This document shows positions 44,922 to 56,547 of a stretch of DNA of 64,000 nt, piece after piece; position 1 is the stretch's first letter; each line of letters starts with the position of its first letter. The translations under genes and the position numbers were made by a program. The notes beneath the pieces were generated by a model. That model did not search any database. It had not been told where the DNA came from and was given only the letters and a program-made list of their open reading frames with translations. Origin of the DNA: Pseudeuparius sepicola (Eukaryota; Arthropoda; Insecta; Coleoptera; Anthribidae); the NCBI GenBank assembly GCA_963920635.1, contig OY987301.1, positions 46,041,820 to 46,105,819 of the forward strand, in the 5' to 3' direction.

Positions 44922-45499
44922 TATATGCATCATTTTTATTTAAAATATGCAATAGTATGCATTTATTTTACATGTAAAAATACCTTAAAAAACACCAAAA
45001 CTGATTTTAGAGAAAAGGTTTATTTTAAGAAAAATTAAAGGAAAACGAATACATAAAACACCTCTTAAAATACCTATATTAAAGCAGAATTATAAAAACA
45101 TTTTAATTTGAAATTGTATAGTAGGAATTTATGATTAAATACTTTCAAAGTTTTATATATAGAAAAGCTTCTCTCAACATCTACCGATTTAATAGGACAA
45201 TATTTTAATTTGGGTAGTAAAGTATAAGGCCAAGGTGCAACTTCGTTGGATGGTTTACATACCTACTCTCTACTGGCATTAAAGATTTGAACCCTTCATT
45301 ATTTTCTAAAATAGCATCTAATTTGGGCCCTCATAATCTTGGTTATATCTTGTATCTATAAATAAATATAGGAAAAGCATGCAAATATACACAAAAATAT
45401 CGTTTTTCCATAAATATGCAATGTTTTGCGTAATTGAATAAAATATGCAAAAAATGCGTAGGTATGCAATTTGCATATATTCCGCCCTTTAGTCATGAG

Positions 45500-45553
45500 T
45501 AAGACAAGGACGGGAGTTGTGACGTAGCACCAACATTCGCTGAACAAACTGTA
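45500..45553 (+). mobile_element. Second gypsy PPT and LTR start, inverted
   Basis: GACAAGGACGGG (PPT) and AGTTGTGACGTA..CAACATTCGC, TGAACAAACTGTA match, in opposite orientation, the PPT and LTR start at 42118-42169. Similarity stops after 45553, so only the LTR head is kept. Together with the left copy it forms an inverted pair about 70 bp apart before the hAT insertion. Confidence 0.65.
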
Positions 45554-46252
45554 ACTCACTAAACAGTATGTTATAACACTGTACTTACACTAACTGGAAA
45601 ATGGTAGCATATTATTCGGTAAAAGTTTATTATTCACAAATTAATATGGGTTATTTTTTATTGTGTAACTATTTATTTTTAGAGACAAATTAGTCTTGCG
45701 GATTCTCTTAGAATGGTATACACACTTTAATATACCTTCCAGCTGCTTCCAGTATTTTGGCTAGGGGAGGAGCGGGCCCATTCCAAGCTGTCGAACGTGC
45801 ACCGCGTAAATCATTATTTACTCAGAGGCGGCCATGTTTGAACGAGAATAATTACGCGGGAACGCGCATTTACATAAAAATGTGTATTTCGTGAAAAAGA
45901 GGAACGGCGGCGGCGGTGGCGGCGGCACGAGCGATATTTGCAACGCCGGTAATGGCGGACATAAATCTAGTAGGCAATAAAGGGTGTAAGGATATGCTTA
46001 TTTATGGCGAAATTGCGATATACGAGGAAAAATTGCGGGTACGTTTTTTGTCGAAGGCTTGCCGACGAGACTTGTAGGTAAACACGAGATATAGGCTATT
46101 CGGGAAAGAAATGAGCTTTCCGCGGCGAATAGGCCACACATCGATACAAATTAAGAATTTAGCAATACATTGTTGGAATGTCAGGTTGCGGATTGTGTTT
46201 TTTTTTTACATTTGACAATCTCAATTTCAATGTACCTAGGTCAAAATAATAC
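45554..46252. other. Non-coding DNA with CpG-richer host-like block
   Basis: At about 45770-46150 the composition becomes balanced, with a GGC/GGCGGC run near 45905-45930 and several CG words, and no repeat signature. It may be conserved host regulatory DNA. No exon is supported. Confidence 0.35.
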
Positions 46253-47946
46253 AGGATATTCAGATTTGATCCTTAACACCCCTGTAAAATTGTGATGCGC
46301 TATACGATTTTGGTAATTTTTTTGTGTGTGTAGGAAGTATCCTTATGCACTTGTGGGACATATTTTCATGGTGGCAGCACTATTCCACAGCCTGCTATGA
46401 TTTTTTTCGATGCGATTTAAAATAAAAAAAATTGTCCCAACTACTTCTAAGCACATGTTGTTGGCGATGTAAATTCATAAAACTTGGGATATTTGTGTTT
46501 GAGGGAATGCTGATTAAAATCACGTTGCCACATTTTCGATAAAAAAAAACGGTAAGAGCATTATGCAATATGAAATATTAGAGGTTTTTTTTAAATGTGC
46601 GACAAAGATGTCCACAATGGTAAGTTGGTCCAAAAATAATTCCCACATTGTTTTAAAATTATGCATTCTATAGCTCGCAGGCAATATGCCGAAAATTATC
46701 CGGACAGAATAACTCCTTCAGAAAAAAAACATTTAAACGGTTACATTTAAAGCTACGCGAAACTTATTCGTTATAGAAAATAAGAAGCGGGCGCCACAAA
46801 ATATTGAAGAAAGGGACCTTAATATATTGTTATTTTTTTCAAGAATATCCAAAAACATCCATTACAATAGCCGCACAATATTTGGGACATTCGCCTAGCC
46901 TGATTCAAAAAGTGCTTAAAAGAAAGAAATATATCCCTTATAAAATTAGGAAGGTTCAAAGAACTTGCGCTGTTCAAATTGAAAGATGTTTAAATTACGT
47001 TAATTATATGATATATAGATTATGACAAGACCCAGATTTCTTTCGCAAAATATTATGGACTGATGAGTCGACTTTTACAACTGCTGGGTATTTCAACAGG
47101 CACAATACCACTGGTCACTAGGAAACACTCACCAGAAAATAAAATTCCAAGGCAGATCATCAGACCATGTCTGGTGTGAGATTCTGAATCAACGGGTTTT
47201 GTCTTGGGTCCTATTTTCTTTTATGAAAACATGAATGGAGAATTTTATAATTTGTTGCTCCAAAATGAAATTGAGGAGTGTTTGGATGATTAACCCCTAC
47301 GTCAACGTCAAGATATAATTTGGCAACAGGACGGGGCTCCACCCCACTGGCGTGCTGTTACACGAGATTATTTAAATAACAAATATTCTGAATGGATAGG
47401 TAAAGGAGGGACGATACAAGGCCTCCAAATAGTCCGGATATGACGCCTTTGGACACTTTTTTGTGGGGCTATCTCAAGGAAGAGTGCTATAAAGCAGCCA
47501 GACACACAACAAGAGAAATTGAAATAAAAATTAGAGAATTAGTGGGAAATCTAAACACTCACATGGTCACAGCGATTGAAAATTCATTGAAAAATTTAAT
47601 AAATAGATATCAAATTTGCGCCGATCATGGGGGTAGGTATATTGTGCACTTATTGTAATATATTATGTCGTTATCATTTTTTGTTTATTGCTTCACAATA
47701 ATTATTGACTGGAAATAATTTATTAAAATAATACAATATATATTTTTTCAATTATTATGCTTGCGTTGTTTTATTTTCCACGCCAACCTCCATTTTTGCC
47801 GGAAAATGAAAATTCAAAGTTTCGACAAATAGCTAGTTGGACTAAGGAAACTATTGGACCACACATCATTGGATTCAGAAAAATATATAGATTCCAAAAA
47901 ACACAAAATATGTGTATTTGGCACGTTTTAATTAGACACCCAGTAT
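46253..47946 (+). mobile_element. Old mariner-like element, approximate ends
   Basis: CAGGATATTCAGATT at the left and, inverted, CTGGGTGTCTAATT at the right agree mostly by transitions and lie on either side of a broken transposase. TA-like flanks occur at both. The boundaries are tentative. Confidence 0.5.
46650..47658 (+). pseudogene. Broken mariner-type transposase
   Basis: Pieces in order: ARRQYAENYPDRITPSEKKH (compare AAREYRRRFPNRRHP of the intact transposase at 43176), ITIAAQYLGHSPSLIQKVLK (HTH), KILWTDESTFTTAGYFNRHN with the first catalytic D, WQQDGAPPHWRAVTRDYLNN with the second D, and PPNSPDMTPLDTFLWGYLKE with the third. It then runs open to a stop at 47656-47658. Stops and frameshifts between pieces make it dead. 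It belongs to the same broad long-spacing mariner clade as the intact copy but is much diverged. Confidence 0.85.
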
Positions 47947-48312
47947 ATACTTAATACACAAATCTAGGAAGGAAATTTGTATTAAACTTTTTTTTCTATC
48001 CCGAAAAATAAAGGAAATTATATGCCCGGACAATCTCGCGAGATGACCCGGTACAGTGTGGTAGTGTTTCACAAGACTCTTGCAAAAGTTTTGTTCTTTT
48101 CTTGTTCTTGCTGCAAAACAATGAAAGACTGTAATAAATTCCTTGCCTTGCTTTGCAAGACAAAATAAGAAATTATGCTGCAAGAAATCTTACTAAAATC
48201 ACTATATCTGTAACTATGATTTCTGTAAAACTTTAATAAGATAAATAATTAATGTAGGTGACGGTGATATTGATTTTTTTTTAATTGAGCATACATAAAC
48301 GGATATTTATGA
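47947..48312. other. Non-coding DNA with CTTGC/GCAAG motifs
   Basis: Repeated CTTGC and GCAAG words (48070-48190) recur at 49600-49780, reminiscent of hAT subterminal repeats. Clear ends and target duplications were not found, so no element is called. Confidence 0.3.
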
Positions 48313-48380
48313 ATATTATCTAGTAAAGAATATTATCTAGTAAAGAATATTATCTAGTAAAGAATATTATCTAGTAAAGA
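48313..48380. repeat. 17-bp tandem repeat, four copies
   Basis: Units of AATATTATCTAGTAAAG occur head to tail with almost no variation. Confidence 0.95.
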
Positions 48381-48434
48381 TATTTTTCTTGAAATCGGCA
48401 TTAAAATGTCCCAAAATCGTCATTAAAAGCACAG

Positions 48435-48471
48435 AAATCGTACAATAATGTAGCCCATTATTGTACGATTT
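48435..48471. repeat. Perfect 16-bp hairpin
   Basis: AAATCGTACAATAATG and CATTATTGTACGATTT enclose TAGCC. Confidence 0.85.
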
Positions 48472-48751
48472 TTTCAATAAGTAGGCCTTGGCGAGATGTA
48501 AACATCAAACGTCAGACGCGGAGAAATCGCTCGTCAAAAGTGACCAAATATTCAAAACCCGGCCGATAAAGGCTCATTTAACTTTTCGTACACATTGCGA
48601 AATTGATTCCTATAGAAGCGCAATCCTTTCAGTATACATATTTTAGTAAATTTGAAAATCAATAGAATTGTTGTGTAGGCTGCACAAGAAGCAGCAATTT
48701 GGTTTTTCTGTCAGAAGGTGCCGTACATCATTATACTTGTCTTAGGTAGAG

Positions 48752-48807
48752 CGATCGGTAAAGTCAAGCAACGCCGCGCGTAGTCGGTTCGTGGACGGGT
48801 GATCCCT
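48752..48807 (+). repeat. 5S-rRNA-like fragment (SINE3 head or pseudogene)
   Basis: GATCGGTAAAGTCAAGCAAC, GCCG and GGACGGGTGATCCC follow the central and 3' part of eukaryotic 5S rRNA (GATC..GAAGTTAAGCAAC, then GG.TGGGTGACC), including the internal pol III promoter region. The 5' third and the closing stem are absent, so it is not a working 5S gene. A 5S-derived SINE or a lone pseudogene would explain it. Confidence 0.65.
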
Positions 48808-49041
48808 TATTATTATTTTCTTGCCTAATAAAACATTTTTTTTTCCGATTTCAAGAAAAATATAATATGTACCTCGGCACTGAAGTTATTTTTATGACTC
48901 ATGTGGTTTATTTGCCTCGGCCAGAGGCCTCAGCAACTAAACTCCACAAATAACTATTATTTACAATCCTCCTAGTAAGTAATACTAATCCATGTTTCCA
49001 GGCAGTACAGGTAATCAAAAAGAAATTTAGAATTAACGTAT
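48808..49041. other. Non-coding DNA
   Basis: No supported feature. Confidence 0.3.
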
Positions 49042-49083
49042 TACCACAGACCTATATAGGCGAAGCTATATAGGTCTGTGGTA
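49042..49083. repeat. Perfect 18-bp hairpin, CACAGACCTATATAG family
   Basis: TACCACAGACCTATATAG and its inverse enclose GCGAAG. A sister hairpin lies at 51855-51897, so this is a dispersed palindromic family. Confidence 0.85.
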
Positions 49084-51854
49084 TTACGCTGCTTCCACGG
49101 CAGGAAATGCATACGTCCCGACTCCTGACAAAGAAAATCATTATAATTTTAATTCTTATAAATTCAACAAATGAAGAGATATGTATTGTACTCTTGAATT
49201 AATCCACTACAGTGAATTAATTTATTTGTATTGCTTTAACTGTGTTTTTGCAAAAATATAAAATGACTAACTATAGACTAGCTGTTTCTAGGGTCTATTA
49301 GACTTCCTAATCCTAATGCTTTGTTTCGTTTTATGTTAGTGTGGCATAGTGGGGATCGGGTCATTTTGGGAGAGTGGGTTTCGTGGGTTTGTCCACACAT
49401 ATCGAAAGCCACAGACATCAAAGTAAATTTAACAGAAAGGAAACTCTTCGACTTAAGAGTTACTTTGAATTGAAAATCTAACAAAATTATTATTAAAATA
49501 CAAAAAAGGAAATACAAATACATATGTGAATAATTAAAAAGAAACAAATCATCGACCCGCCGCACCGCGGCTCTGCAGCGCTGCGCCAACTTGCCTCGAC
49601 GAGCTTTGCACGTAATAAATAATGCAATTATTGCTAAGAAGAGTCTTGGTAGCAAGACTCTTCCTGCGATGGCGTCACTAAACAAAAAATCAAGAACAAG
49701 AAGTTGCAAGATTTTTTCCAGCAAGAGTCGGGCAAAACAAGAATGAACTTAATTTCTTGTCTTGCTTTGCTTTGCGGAAAATAACATTTACCTGCTTCAA
49801 AGACTGTAGAGAATCAGCAGCACAGAGAAAATAAAAGAAAGAATGCTGCCTCTAAATATTAGGACCACAAATAAACGAGAGTGTTGGTTTACTACCGTAT
49901 ATTCACTGTCGTTTTTTATTAATTGCCATTTTAGGTCCAGAACATCATCTTCATTTTTCAAATTTATTGCTATATGGTATAGCAACTACCTAAATGACAA
50001 TAATTGTTAGGAAGGTAGGTACTCTTGCAACTTACTCCGCTTTGTCAAAAATTCTAGTTAGTAACTATATTTCCCGTGCCTTGGAGCTATCGAATATGTT
50101 CCTCTTATTTTACATTGTGAAATGGAAATGGAAAGATGGTACATGCAAAATATAATTTAAACTTTATCAGATAAAGCGATTTCCGATGTATATACAATAG
50201 TGCAAAAATGGAATATGAAATGTAATAAGAAACTTAATATAAACTTTTAGCTGGCTCTCGTATCTCCGAAAGCAACTTCGAATAATGCCAGAAAAAGAGG
50301 GAATGCCGAAAAGAGACAACTGCGAAACGTCGCAGGCACGAGAATATATCATCATGCTGGAGAATAATGAAATTTCTCGACTGAGAAAATAAGATACACT
50401 GTTTAATATCAAAAGGTATGTGGAATATTGAAAAATACATATGAGTTTTTGCGTTTCAGACATGGGGAAGCTACAATCTCGTCGAATATTCATTTAAAAT
50501 TAAACGGTCTGGGAACACAAAGCTTTTTCAAATTACATCTTCAAGCCGGATGAACATGAGCATTATGAAAGGAGAATTAATATATTTTGAATGGATCTGG
50601 CCCAAAATTTGCTTTGTGTAGGTATATGTTTACAATGCTATGGCAATCATTCTCATAATTGTTTTTATGTAGATACTTTTGCGTAGGAATATTTTCTTGT
50701 CATTTTGCGAAAGTAAATTCACAAAATCCAAATACCAAAAATAGAATTTGTGCCATAAGCCACTAGTCTTTTGTCAGAAAATAGTATTTCAATGAGATTT
50801 ACTGATTGACAAATAATGACAAAGTAATCTAGTTATCTCTTGTAAAATTTATTTGTGAAAATAACTTACATATCGTAAAATAGAAATCTTCCGAATAACA
50901 AGCAGGTTAAGATGTCTAAACTGCTTCCCCGGACGTCTACTCTTTAAATTGTGGGAACTCCAAAGTTTCTCTGACGTTATTTACCGCCAAAACCCCCGGA
51001 AAAATAGAACGTCAACATAATAAAATTGACTGAAAACTTAATTAAAGTTTCGGACTAGAATTTATAACAAGAATGCAAGACACCACAGCGATAAATCTAT
51101 CATTTTTGTAATAAGCCCTTTGCCCCCCCCTCCCAGTCGATAAACAACAGCGCAAAGTTTTGGCGAAACTGTACCTTAATAATTATACGTCGTGAATAAT
51201 GGCCCTAATAATGGATAATTTAAGGACGACTTAAAGTTTCAATAATGTACAGAAACTCGTATAACTGAAATTAAAGTTTTGAGTTGAAAATGGTTCCTCT
51301 CAAAGTAAAGTACGTAACTAGTAGTTATTACTGAAATTAGCGATAATTTGTTCTTTCAACTATGTCTAGAGCATACGAATACAAAATAAGTTCTGTGAAA
51401 CATAATATTACATTTTTTAGTGCAAAACATGCAATGTTATGTTTAGTGAAATCGAAAAAAAAAACATTCAAAGGATTGAAAGAATTAATCGTTTAATAAA
51501 CTTTTTGCACCCATGCACACTGAACCATAGTAGTTTTGCCCTACTTTTTGCTGATTTTCAATAATGGGGCAGCTGCAAGTAATATGCATATTTTATATTT
51601 TTCTTGAATTATTTCAAAATTAAAATGACGGTGTCATTCTTAGTTTCATATTTTCATGCTGCTTTGATTGATCAAAAATGCATATATTATGCAAGCCTAT
51701 GGGGCAATGTCCCACTGTTTTTTCTTTGATCAAAATCATGACATTTATGCACAACTATTTGCAATATGATTTTGACATTGATTGCATAAAGTCCCAATAA
51801 GGGAACCCTAGTCTTTGAATAAAGAATCTCAGGAAGGAGTCAAATCTGTATGGG
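49084..51854. other. Non-coding DNA
   Basis: A small hairpin GAAGAGTCTTG-GTAG-CAAGACTCTTC lies at 49638-49663, inside an area with CTTGC motifs. Open frames up to 148 codons (49278-49724) have no domain and no splice context. From about 50880 to 51250 the composition is more balanced; it may be unique host DNA. Confidence 0.35.
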
Positions 51855-51897
51855 TATTATCACAGACATATATAGCTATATAGGTCTGTGGTATTAT
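51855..51897. repeat. Hairpin, second copy of CACAGACCTATATAG family
   Basis: ATCACAGACATATATAG and CTATATAGGTCTGTGGTAT are inverted copies with two mismatches and almost no loop. Compare 49042-49083. Confidence 0.75.
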
Positions 51898-52471
51898 AAA
51901 ATACTTACGTAAGACGGAAATCGCCCCGTGTAGTAACCAAGTTTTGACACAATATTTTGGTATCTGACACGGCGATAGGTGTAGGTAAGTAGTACTTTTG
52001 AGTTATTATGCTTGGCTGTGCGGCTTGTATCACTTCCCTAACCACCAAAACTAAAATGTTTGCTGATAATAATCCCTAGATAAACAATTTTGTAATTTAA
52101 ATTAACTTTTGAGGTCATACACGAAAGTGGCATAGGCTTTTGTGTCAGTACCTAGTTCTTCATAATTAGAAATTTAAAATTAGAATTGCTATATATTATG
52201 AAGAATTCCTAAACTTAAAAACATAAACGTGCCTTAAAATTTTTTCCTGTATTGTAGGTACTGATTTTTCAAAAAATGAGGATTTCTGCCTCGATTAGTT
52301 TGTCGAAACAACTCAAAGGTGCGCGCCACTGTAAATACGGAAACGGCATCCCTCCGTATGCATAGACTATCTCGGTCGAGCGTTAAGCCAAAATTTGGTC
52401 CTTCCTGGGGTTCTTTATTCAAAGACCCGATAGTTCATCATAACTAACAGTTTTTGTATATATGTTACAGT
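51898..52471. other. Non-coding DNA
   Basis: No supported element; an about 60-codon minus frame at 52234-52422 has no recognisable motif. Confidence 0.3.
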
Positions 52472-52641
52472 TACAGCCCGTATATGAAAACAGACCGTAT
52501 GTATACGATGTATTCGAGGCTGTATCTATTCTATACGGCCTAAATGGCGCAGACCGTATGTAAATGACATGGCATTTCATATACGGACTAGACCGTTCAC
52601 ATACGGACTATTGACATTCAGACTGTATGTGCAAGCGTAGT

Positions 52642-52794
52642 GAATTACCCTTCTTTTTTTATATAGGCCCATTAAAGAAGAATATGCCTTCTTTTTAGTA
52701 TGTATTTTGCAGAAAAAATCTAGAAAAATATTACGTACCAGCAAGAAGTAATATCCTTCTTTGATGGGCCTATATAAAAAAGAAGGGGTAATTC
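52642..52794. mobile_element. Hairpin MITE, GAATTACCC ends
   Basis: GAATTACCCTTC, TTTTTATATAGGCCCAT and AAAGAAG at the left are mirrored at the right with few changes. Its right tip (GGTAATTC) served as target site for the next hAT. Confidence 0.7.
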
Positions 52795-53434
52795 CTCAGA
52801 GAAATAACCAAGGATAGAGGGAGTAAGAACAAAAAGTAAACAAAGCCAACATCTTTTTGAGTGATGCCGCGTACTCCATTGTTTACAGCATTTCATTTCA
52901 AAACAGAAGGGTTTAATAATGAGATTCAATGAAGGCACTCAAATGTAGTTATTAATTTCTTGTTTGTAACAATTTTAAACTAAAACTAAATTGCAGTGTA
53001 ATTATAGTATCTAGTTATCACTTTAATAAAATCGTCACAGATACCTGAAACCGCTCGACATGGCAACGCTGCTTTTGCTGCCGCGGGCGCCGCGTCCGTT
53101 AACTCAGCGATATTGTTTTGTGTATGCCCAGCATGTCAAGTTTTCCGATTGTTTACGTATGGATTTTTCCCTTTTTTAATTGTTTTTCTGTTAATTTAAA
53201 GGCTATTTATTAGTATTTAGGATATAGTGATTGATTTTGTATACAATGGGACGCAGAAAGTGTGTGGTATGTGGCTAAATTGATATTTCTCAGGACATAA
53301 CCTATCTCAGGTAAACGTTGTACACACGGGCCTAATGTTTGTTTACTTCGGTAAATTTGCATAAGATGTTGGTTGACTACAAATGTATGTATTTTGAGGC
53401 TGTTGCTCCCTCTATCCTTGGTTATTTCTCTGAG
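52795..53434 (+). mobile_element. hAT MITE with promoter-like interior
   Basis: CTCAGAGAAATAACCAAGGA opens both ends in inverted orientation and identical GGTAATTC flanks them (52787-52794 and 53435-53442). The interior contains a CpG-rich block (53060-53115) followed by a possible short first exon, so this looks like a deletion derivative that kept the promoter end of a larger element. Confidence 0.85.
53246..53266 (+). CDS. Possible first exon of a lost zinc-finger transposase
   Basis: ATG at 53246 encodes MGRRKCV and then meets GTATGT, a consensus 5' splice site. Reading on past it would add CG and a stop. A start with basic residues and a C-x-x-C beginning is usual for THAP or other zinc-finger transposases. 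The downstream exons would have been deleted from this MITE. The evidence is only the start, the donor and the CpG-rich upstream block. Confidence 0.25.
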
Positions 53435-53442
53435 GGTAATTC

Positions 53443-54473
53443 AGAGATGTCGGACGTCGAAACCGCCCGGAAACATTGCCTTGTACTGTACAGGGTTATG
53501 CACATAACATTTTACCCCCCTTAACTCTTATTTTTCGTGATAGAAAAAAATGGTAAATAGAAAAGTTGTAGGGAATTTTATTGTGAGTTTAAAGAACATA
53601 TCAGATCTGCCGATATACAGGGTGTTGTCAAGATAGAAACTATTTGGTGCTGACTGATAACGCAATTTATGATTCACCTAAAACTTATAACCTTTTGTAT
53701 CATGTTGATTTCCCTCCCATTTTTTTCAATATAGATTGTTTAATATATTTTCTTGTTTTTCACATGAGCTTCCTATTCATGATCTTTACAAGCTAAGCAC
53801 AAATTAGATATGGGAATGATTTGACATAAAAGAACGAACGAATGGAAATTAGAACGATATAATGAATGAGGGCAAAAAGTGAGTACAAATTAACTAAGGC
53901 TACTAACTTGTATTGGACATATTTACAGTCATATACTTATGACTTATAAGGTTATGTTGTGACAAAAATAACAATCTATGGGTGTAATATGTATCTATAT
54001 ATGCATAGATATATCTATATATATTCTGCATACATTATTAAGTTACTAATTTATACTGTAATCATTTTAAGTTTTTTCAACAAGAACTACGTGAAATAAA
54101 AACAAAGAAATCTGTACCCCTCCATATCATGGAAACCGTTCACTTTACCATAATTCTGTATATATATATAACAATTCTTGTTCGGAATTTAATGTATATC
54201 ATTTGCGTATATAGGATGATGTTTGCGCTAAACCTCATAGTTTACTAGATATTCACGCAAAACTGTGAAAAATAAGAATTTCCTGCCCTTTTCAACCCCT
54301 CCCCCGGAAACCCGACGCTGGTGGTGGTGTAACTTTTTAGTACTCTTAGGAGGGTATGGAACTATTTCGCGCTAGAAAGGACTTTTTTTGGATGTTTGGG
54401 TTTGGCCTAATTTTGTGTTAGTTTTACTGTACTACTATACATATATAGACTATGATCTTCAGTCCGTTTATAT
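53443..54473. other. Interior of TA-flanked element, otherwise unrecognised
   Basis: A lone CAGGGTGTTGTCAAGATAGA at about 53618 resembles a mariner-type end without its partner. No gene supported. Confidence 0.3.
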
Positions 54474-54663
54474 ATGGACTAGTCCTTTTGTATACGGCCT
54501 GTTTTACATATACGGTCTGTACCATATACAGAAAATGAAGCAAATTAACAATACTGTCAAATTAAAGTGCCAGACTTAAAAATATCATCATATCATAAAT
54601 AATAGACAAACTCAAAATAGACGCAGTCTCGAAATCAAAAATTTTCTTGAAGATCCGATTATA

Positions 54664-55381
54664 TAGGGTGTCCTGTAAGTATGGGGCAATCTTGCAAGAT
54701 CAGGTAGGGGACCTCAAAATATTTCGATTTAGCTATGGGTAAAATCTCAATAGTTAGTTAGGGTGTTGTAATTTTTTTTGTAAATTGAATTATGATATTA
54801 TCTCCCAAAATAATAAAGCTGCTGAACTGTAATTTTGGTACTGCTGTGTTTTTGGGGATGGAGAATAAGCTGAAAGTGTCAATTTCTACGTATCTCACAG
54901 CGCCACTTGCCCTTTTTTTGGTTCGTGCTTTTAAAACTCGTAACTTTTTTGAGGATAAATATCTTTTTGGCCCTGTAGGTCCCTCATTTTAGTGCAACTT
55001 TTCATTTGGCAACAAAAGTGTAATCTTGTTTTATAATGATAAAATCAATTATTTGCGATAAACAGATAAACTGTAACATTTAAAGAGAGAAAAATCCCTG
55101 TGAACAATGTACCAAAAATTATTCACTTTCAAAATGGAAAGGATTGAATTTGAAAAAATATGGACACTCTATTTCAAGAAAACCAATGGTGTTTTGACCA
55201 TTGTTCATTTGCCAATTTCAACGCAAACGGTTGATTCTATCGTTATGAAACAAGTATACTTTTGTTTGCAAATGAAAAGAAGCACTCAAAAAATGGACCT
55301 GCAAGACCAAAAAATAACCTCAATTTTGACGTCCCCTACACCTGATCCCGCGAGATTGACCCATACTTACCGGACACCCTG
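54664..55381. mobile_element. TA-flanked MITE, 718 bp
   Basis: TAGGGTGTCCTGTAAGTATG and, inverted, CAGGGTGTCCGGTAAGTATG open about 60-bp terminal repeats, next to TA (54662-54663, 55382-55383). The interior shares blocks with 13560-14110 and with 58570-58680 (ATGAAACAAG..TTTGCAA, AACGGTTGATT), so three relatives are present in the window. Confidence 0.85.
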
Positions 55382-55383
55382 TA

Positions 55384-56231
55384 TATACTCAAGCTCCGCT
55401 AGATGCCATTATTATTGTACTTATTGTACAATTATTAATAAACTGCTAATTCATTTTGTACATATCCTAACGATTTTTCACACATAGTAGATACCTATCT
55501 ATAGATTCAAAAACCAATCATTACGTACACAAGGCAAAATAGTTTCACCGCACATCGGATGGTGCCTGATGCCAACAAGCAGTGTCTTGACGATGTTTTA
55601 AATTTCCATTTCTCGCTGCAATTATCGTCGACCGGCCTGTATCCCGGGCCCCGACTGCTGACTGCCAGAAAGCTATGCAGCATGAAAATCGGGAACAGTT
55701 CCCGGCCTGTCTCCGCCACTCGTCGATCAATAATCTAATTGTTTCGTTAAGCAATATTGCCCCTATGATAGCGATCATTTATCCGGCTAAATGCAAGGGA
55801 CCACACCCACTTAAATATTGTACGAATGCAGCAGGAATGCGGCTGCGCCGACAATTATAAAAATTAAAATGCTTCTATATCTGCCGTAAATTGCGGGTAA
55901 TGGTAGGACTGAGGTAATTTGCGTAAACGGGCACAATGGGCAGTTGAAAAATGCCTGTGGTATGAATTATGGAATTAAGGGGGGGGGAGAGCGTTTCCAC
56001 AATGTATAACACTGCGGATTTCATCGCGAAAAAAACGTCCTTGAAATTATGAAATGAAAGGTTTTCTCAATAAAAATACTGTTTCAAAAGTTGTCTCGTC
56101 ATTGTTGGAGGTACCAGTTTTTTTAAGAGATTTTATAAAAAATTCCACCATCCATTTTGTTTTATGGCAAAAAAATTAGGTGGATCTGGACGAACACTAT
56201 ATTACAGACCCGAGCATGACGTCATAATTTC
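55384..56231. other. Non-coding DNA with a balanced-composition block
   Basis: Between 55500 and 55860 the sequence is GC-richer, non-repetitive and open in short pieces on both strands. It could be conserved host non-coding DNA or an exon remnant, but no domain or splice pattern was convincing. Confidence 0.35.
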
Positions 56232-56547
56232 CAGTGGCGCCGCGTCGGGGGGGCCAGGGGGGCACGGCCCCCCCCAGATTTTTTTAGGTAGGAATTTTAT
56301 TATACTACCTAAGGTAAAAATGGAAATAATTCACAGCAATCACTTTTTCAACATGAGCGGTGATGGTGCCCAGTTTTGGCCACATAGGCTGCGGTAGGCA
56401 CCGCATGGCCGCGCGTGCATATATTTTTCTTAACCTGACTCGCCTCGCACTTGATAGAATGTTTTGCCCAAAAAAACCAGTCGAAGAATATGTTTTAGTG
56501 AGTAAATATGATGTGCCTGTCCTGTAAAAGATGTGATATTTTTACAA

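Larger units (their letters stand above)
42216..45491. mobile_element. hAT MITE carrying a mariner insertion
   Basis: Ends TAAAGGGCGGAATATATGCA and its inverse TGCATATATTCCGCCCTTTA are bracketed by identical GTCATGAG (42208-42215 and 45492-45499). Without the mariner insert the element would be about 617 bp. Its ends and its many ATGCATA/GCATAT subterminal motifs resemble the hAT at 7405-9404, so that family may have mobilised it. It lies between two inverted gypsy LTR heads. Confidence 0.9.
52474..54519. mobile_element. TA-flanked element with ATACGG subterminal repeats
   Basis: CAGCCCGTATATGAAAACAG at the left and, inverted, CAGACCGTATATGTAAAACAG at the right are matching ends, each next to TA. 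Many further CCGTAT/ATACGG words cluster in the first 140 bp and the last 80 bp. Two other elements are nested inside (52642-52794 and 52795-53434). No transposase remnant was recognised. Confidence 0.55.

Noticed and set aside
42118..45553. The inverted LTR pair as terminal repeats of one outer DNA transposon with TA duplication
   Set aside because: CAGTTTG next to TA at both sides looked like a Tc1-type end, but PPT, LTR ends, TATA box and PBS explain the sequence better as gypsy LTR.
48752..48807. Functional 5S rRNA gene
   Set aside because: Only about half of the gene is present and the closing stem is missing.
49278..49724. 148-codon minus-strand frame
   Set aside because: No recognisable domain and it covers a hairpin and CTTGC-rich repeat-like DNA; probably chance.
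47947..49780. A hAT element bounded by the two CTTGC-rich areas
   Set aside because: Motif similarity is suggestive, but no matching ends or 8-bp duplication could be found.
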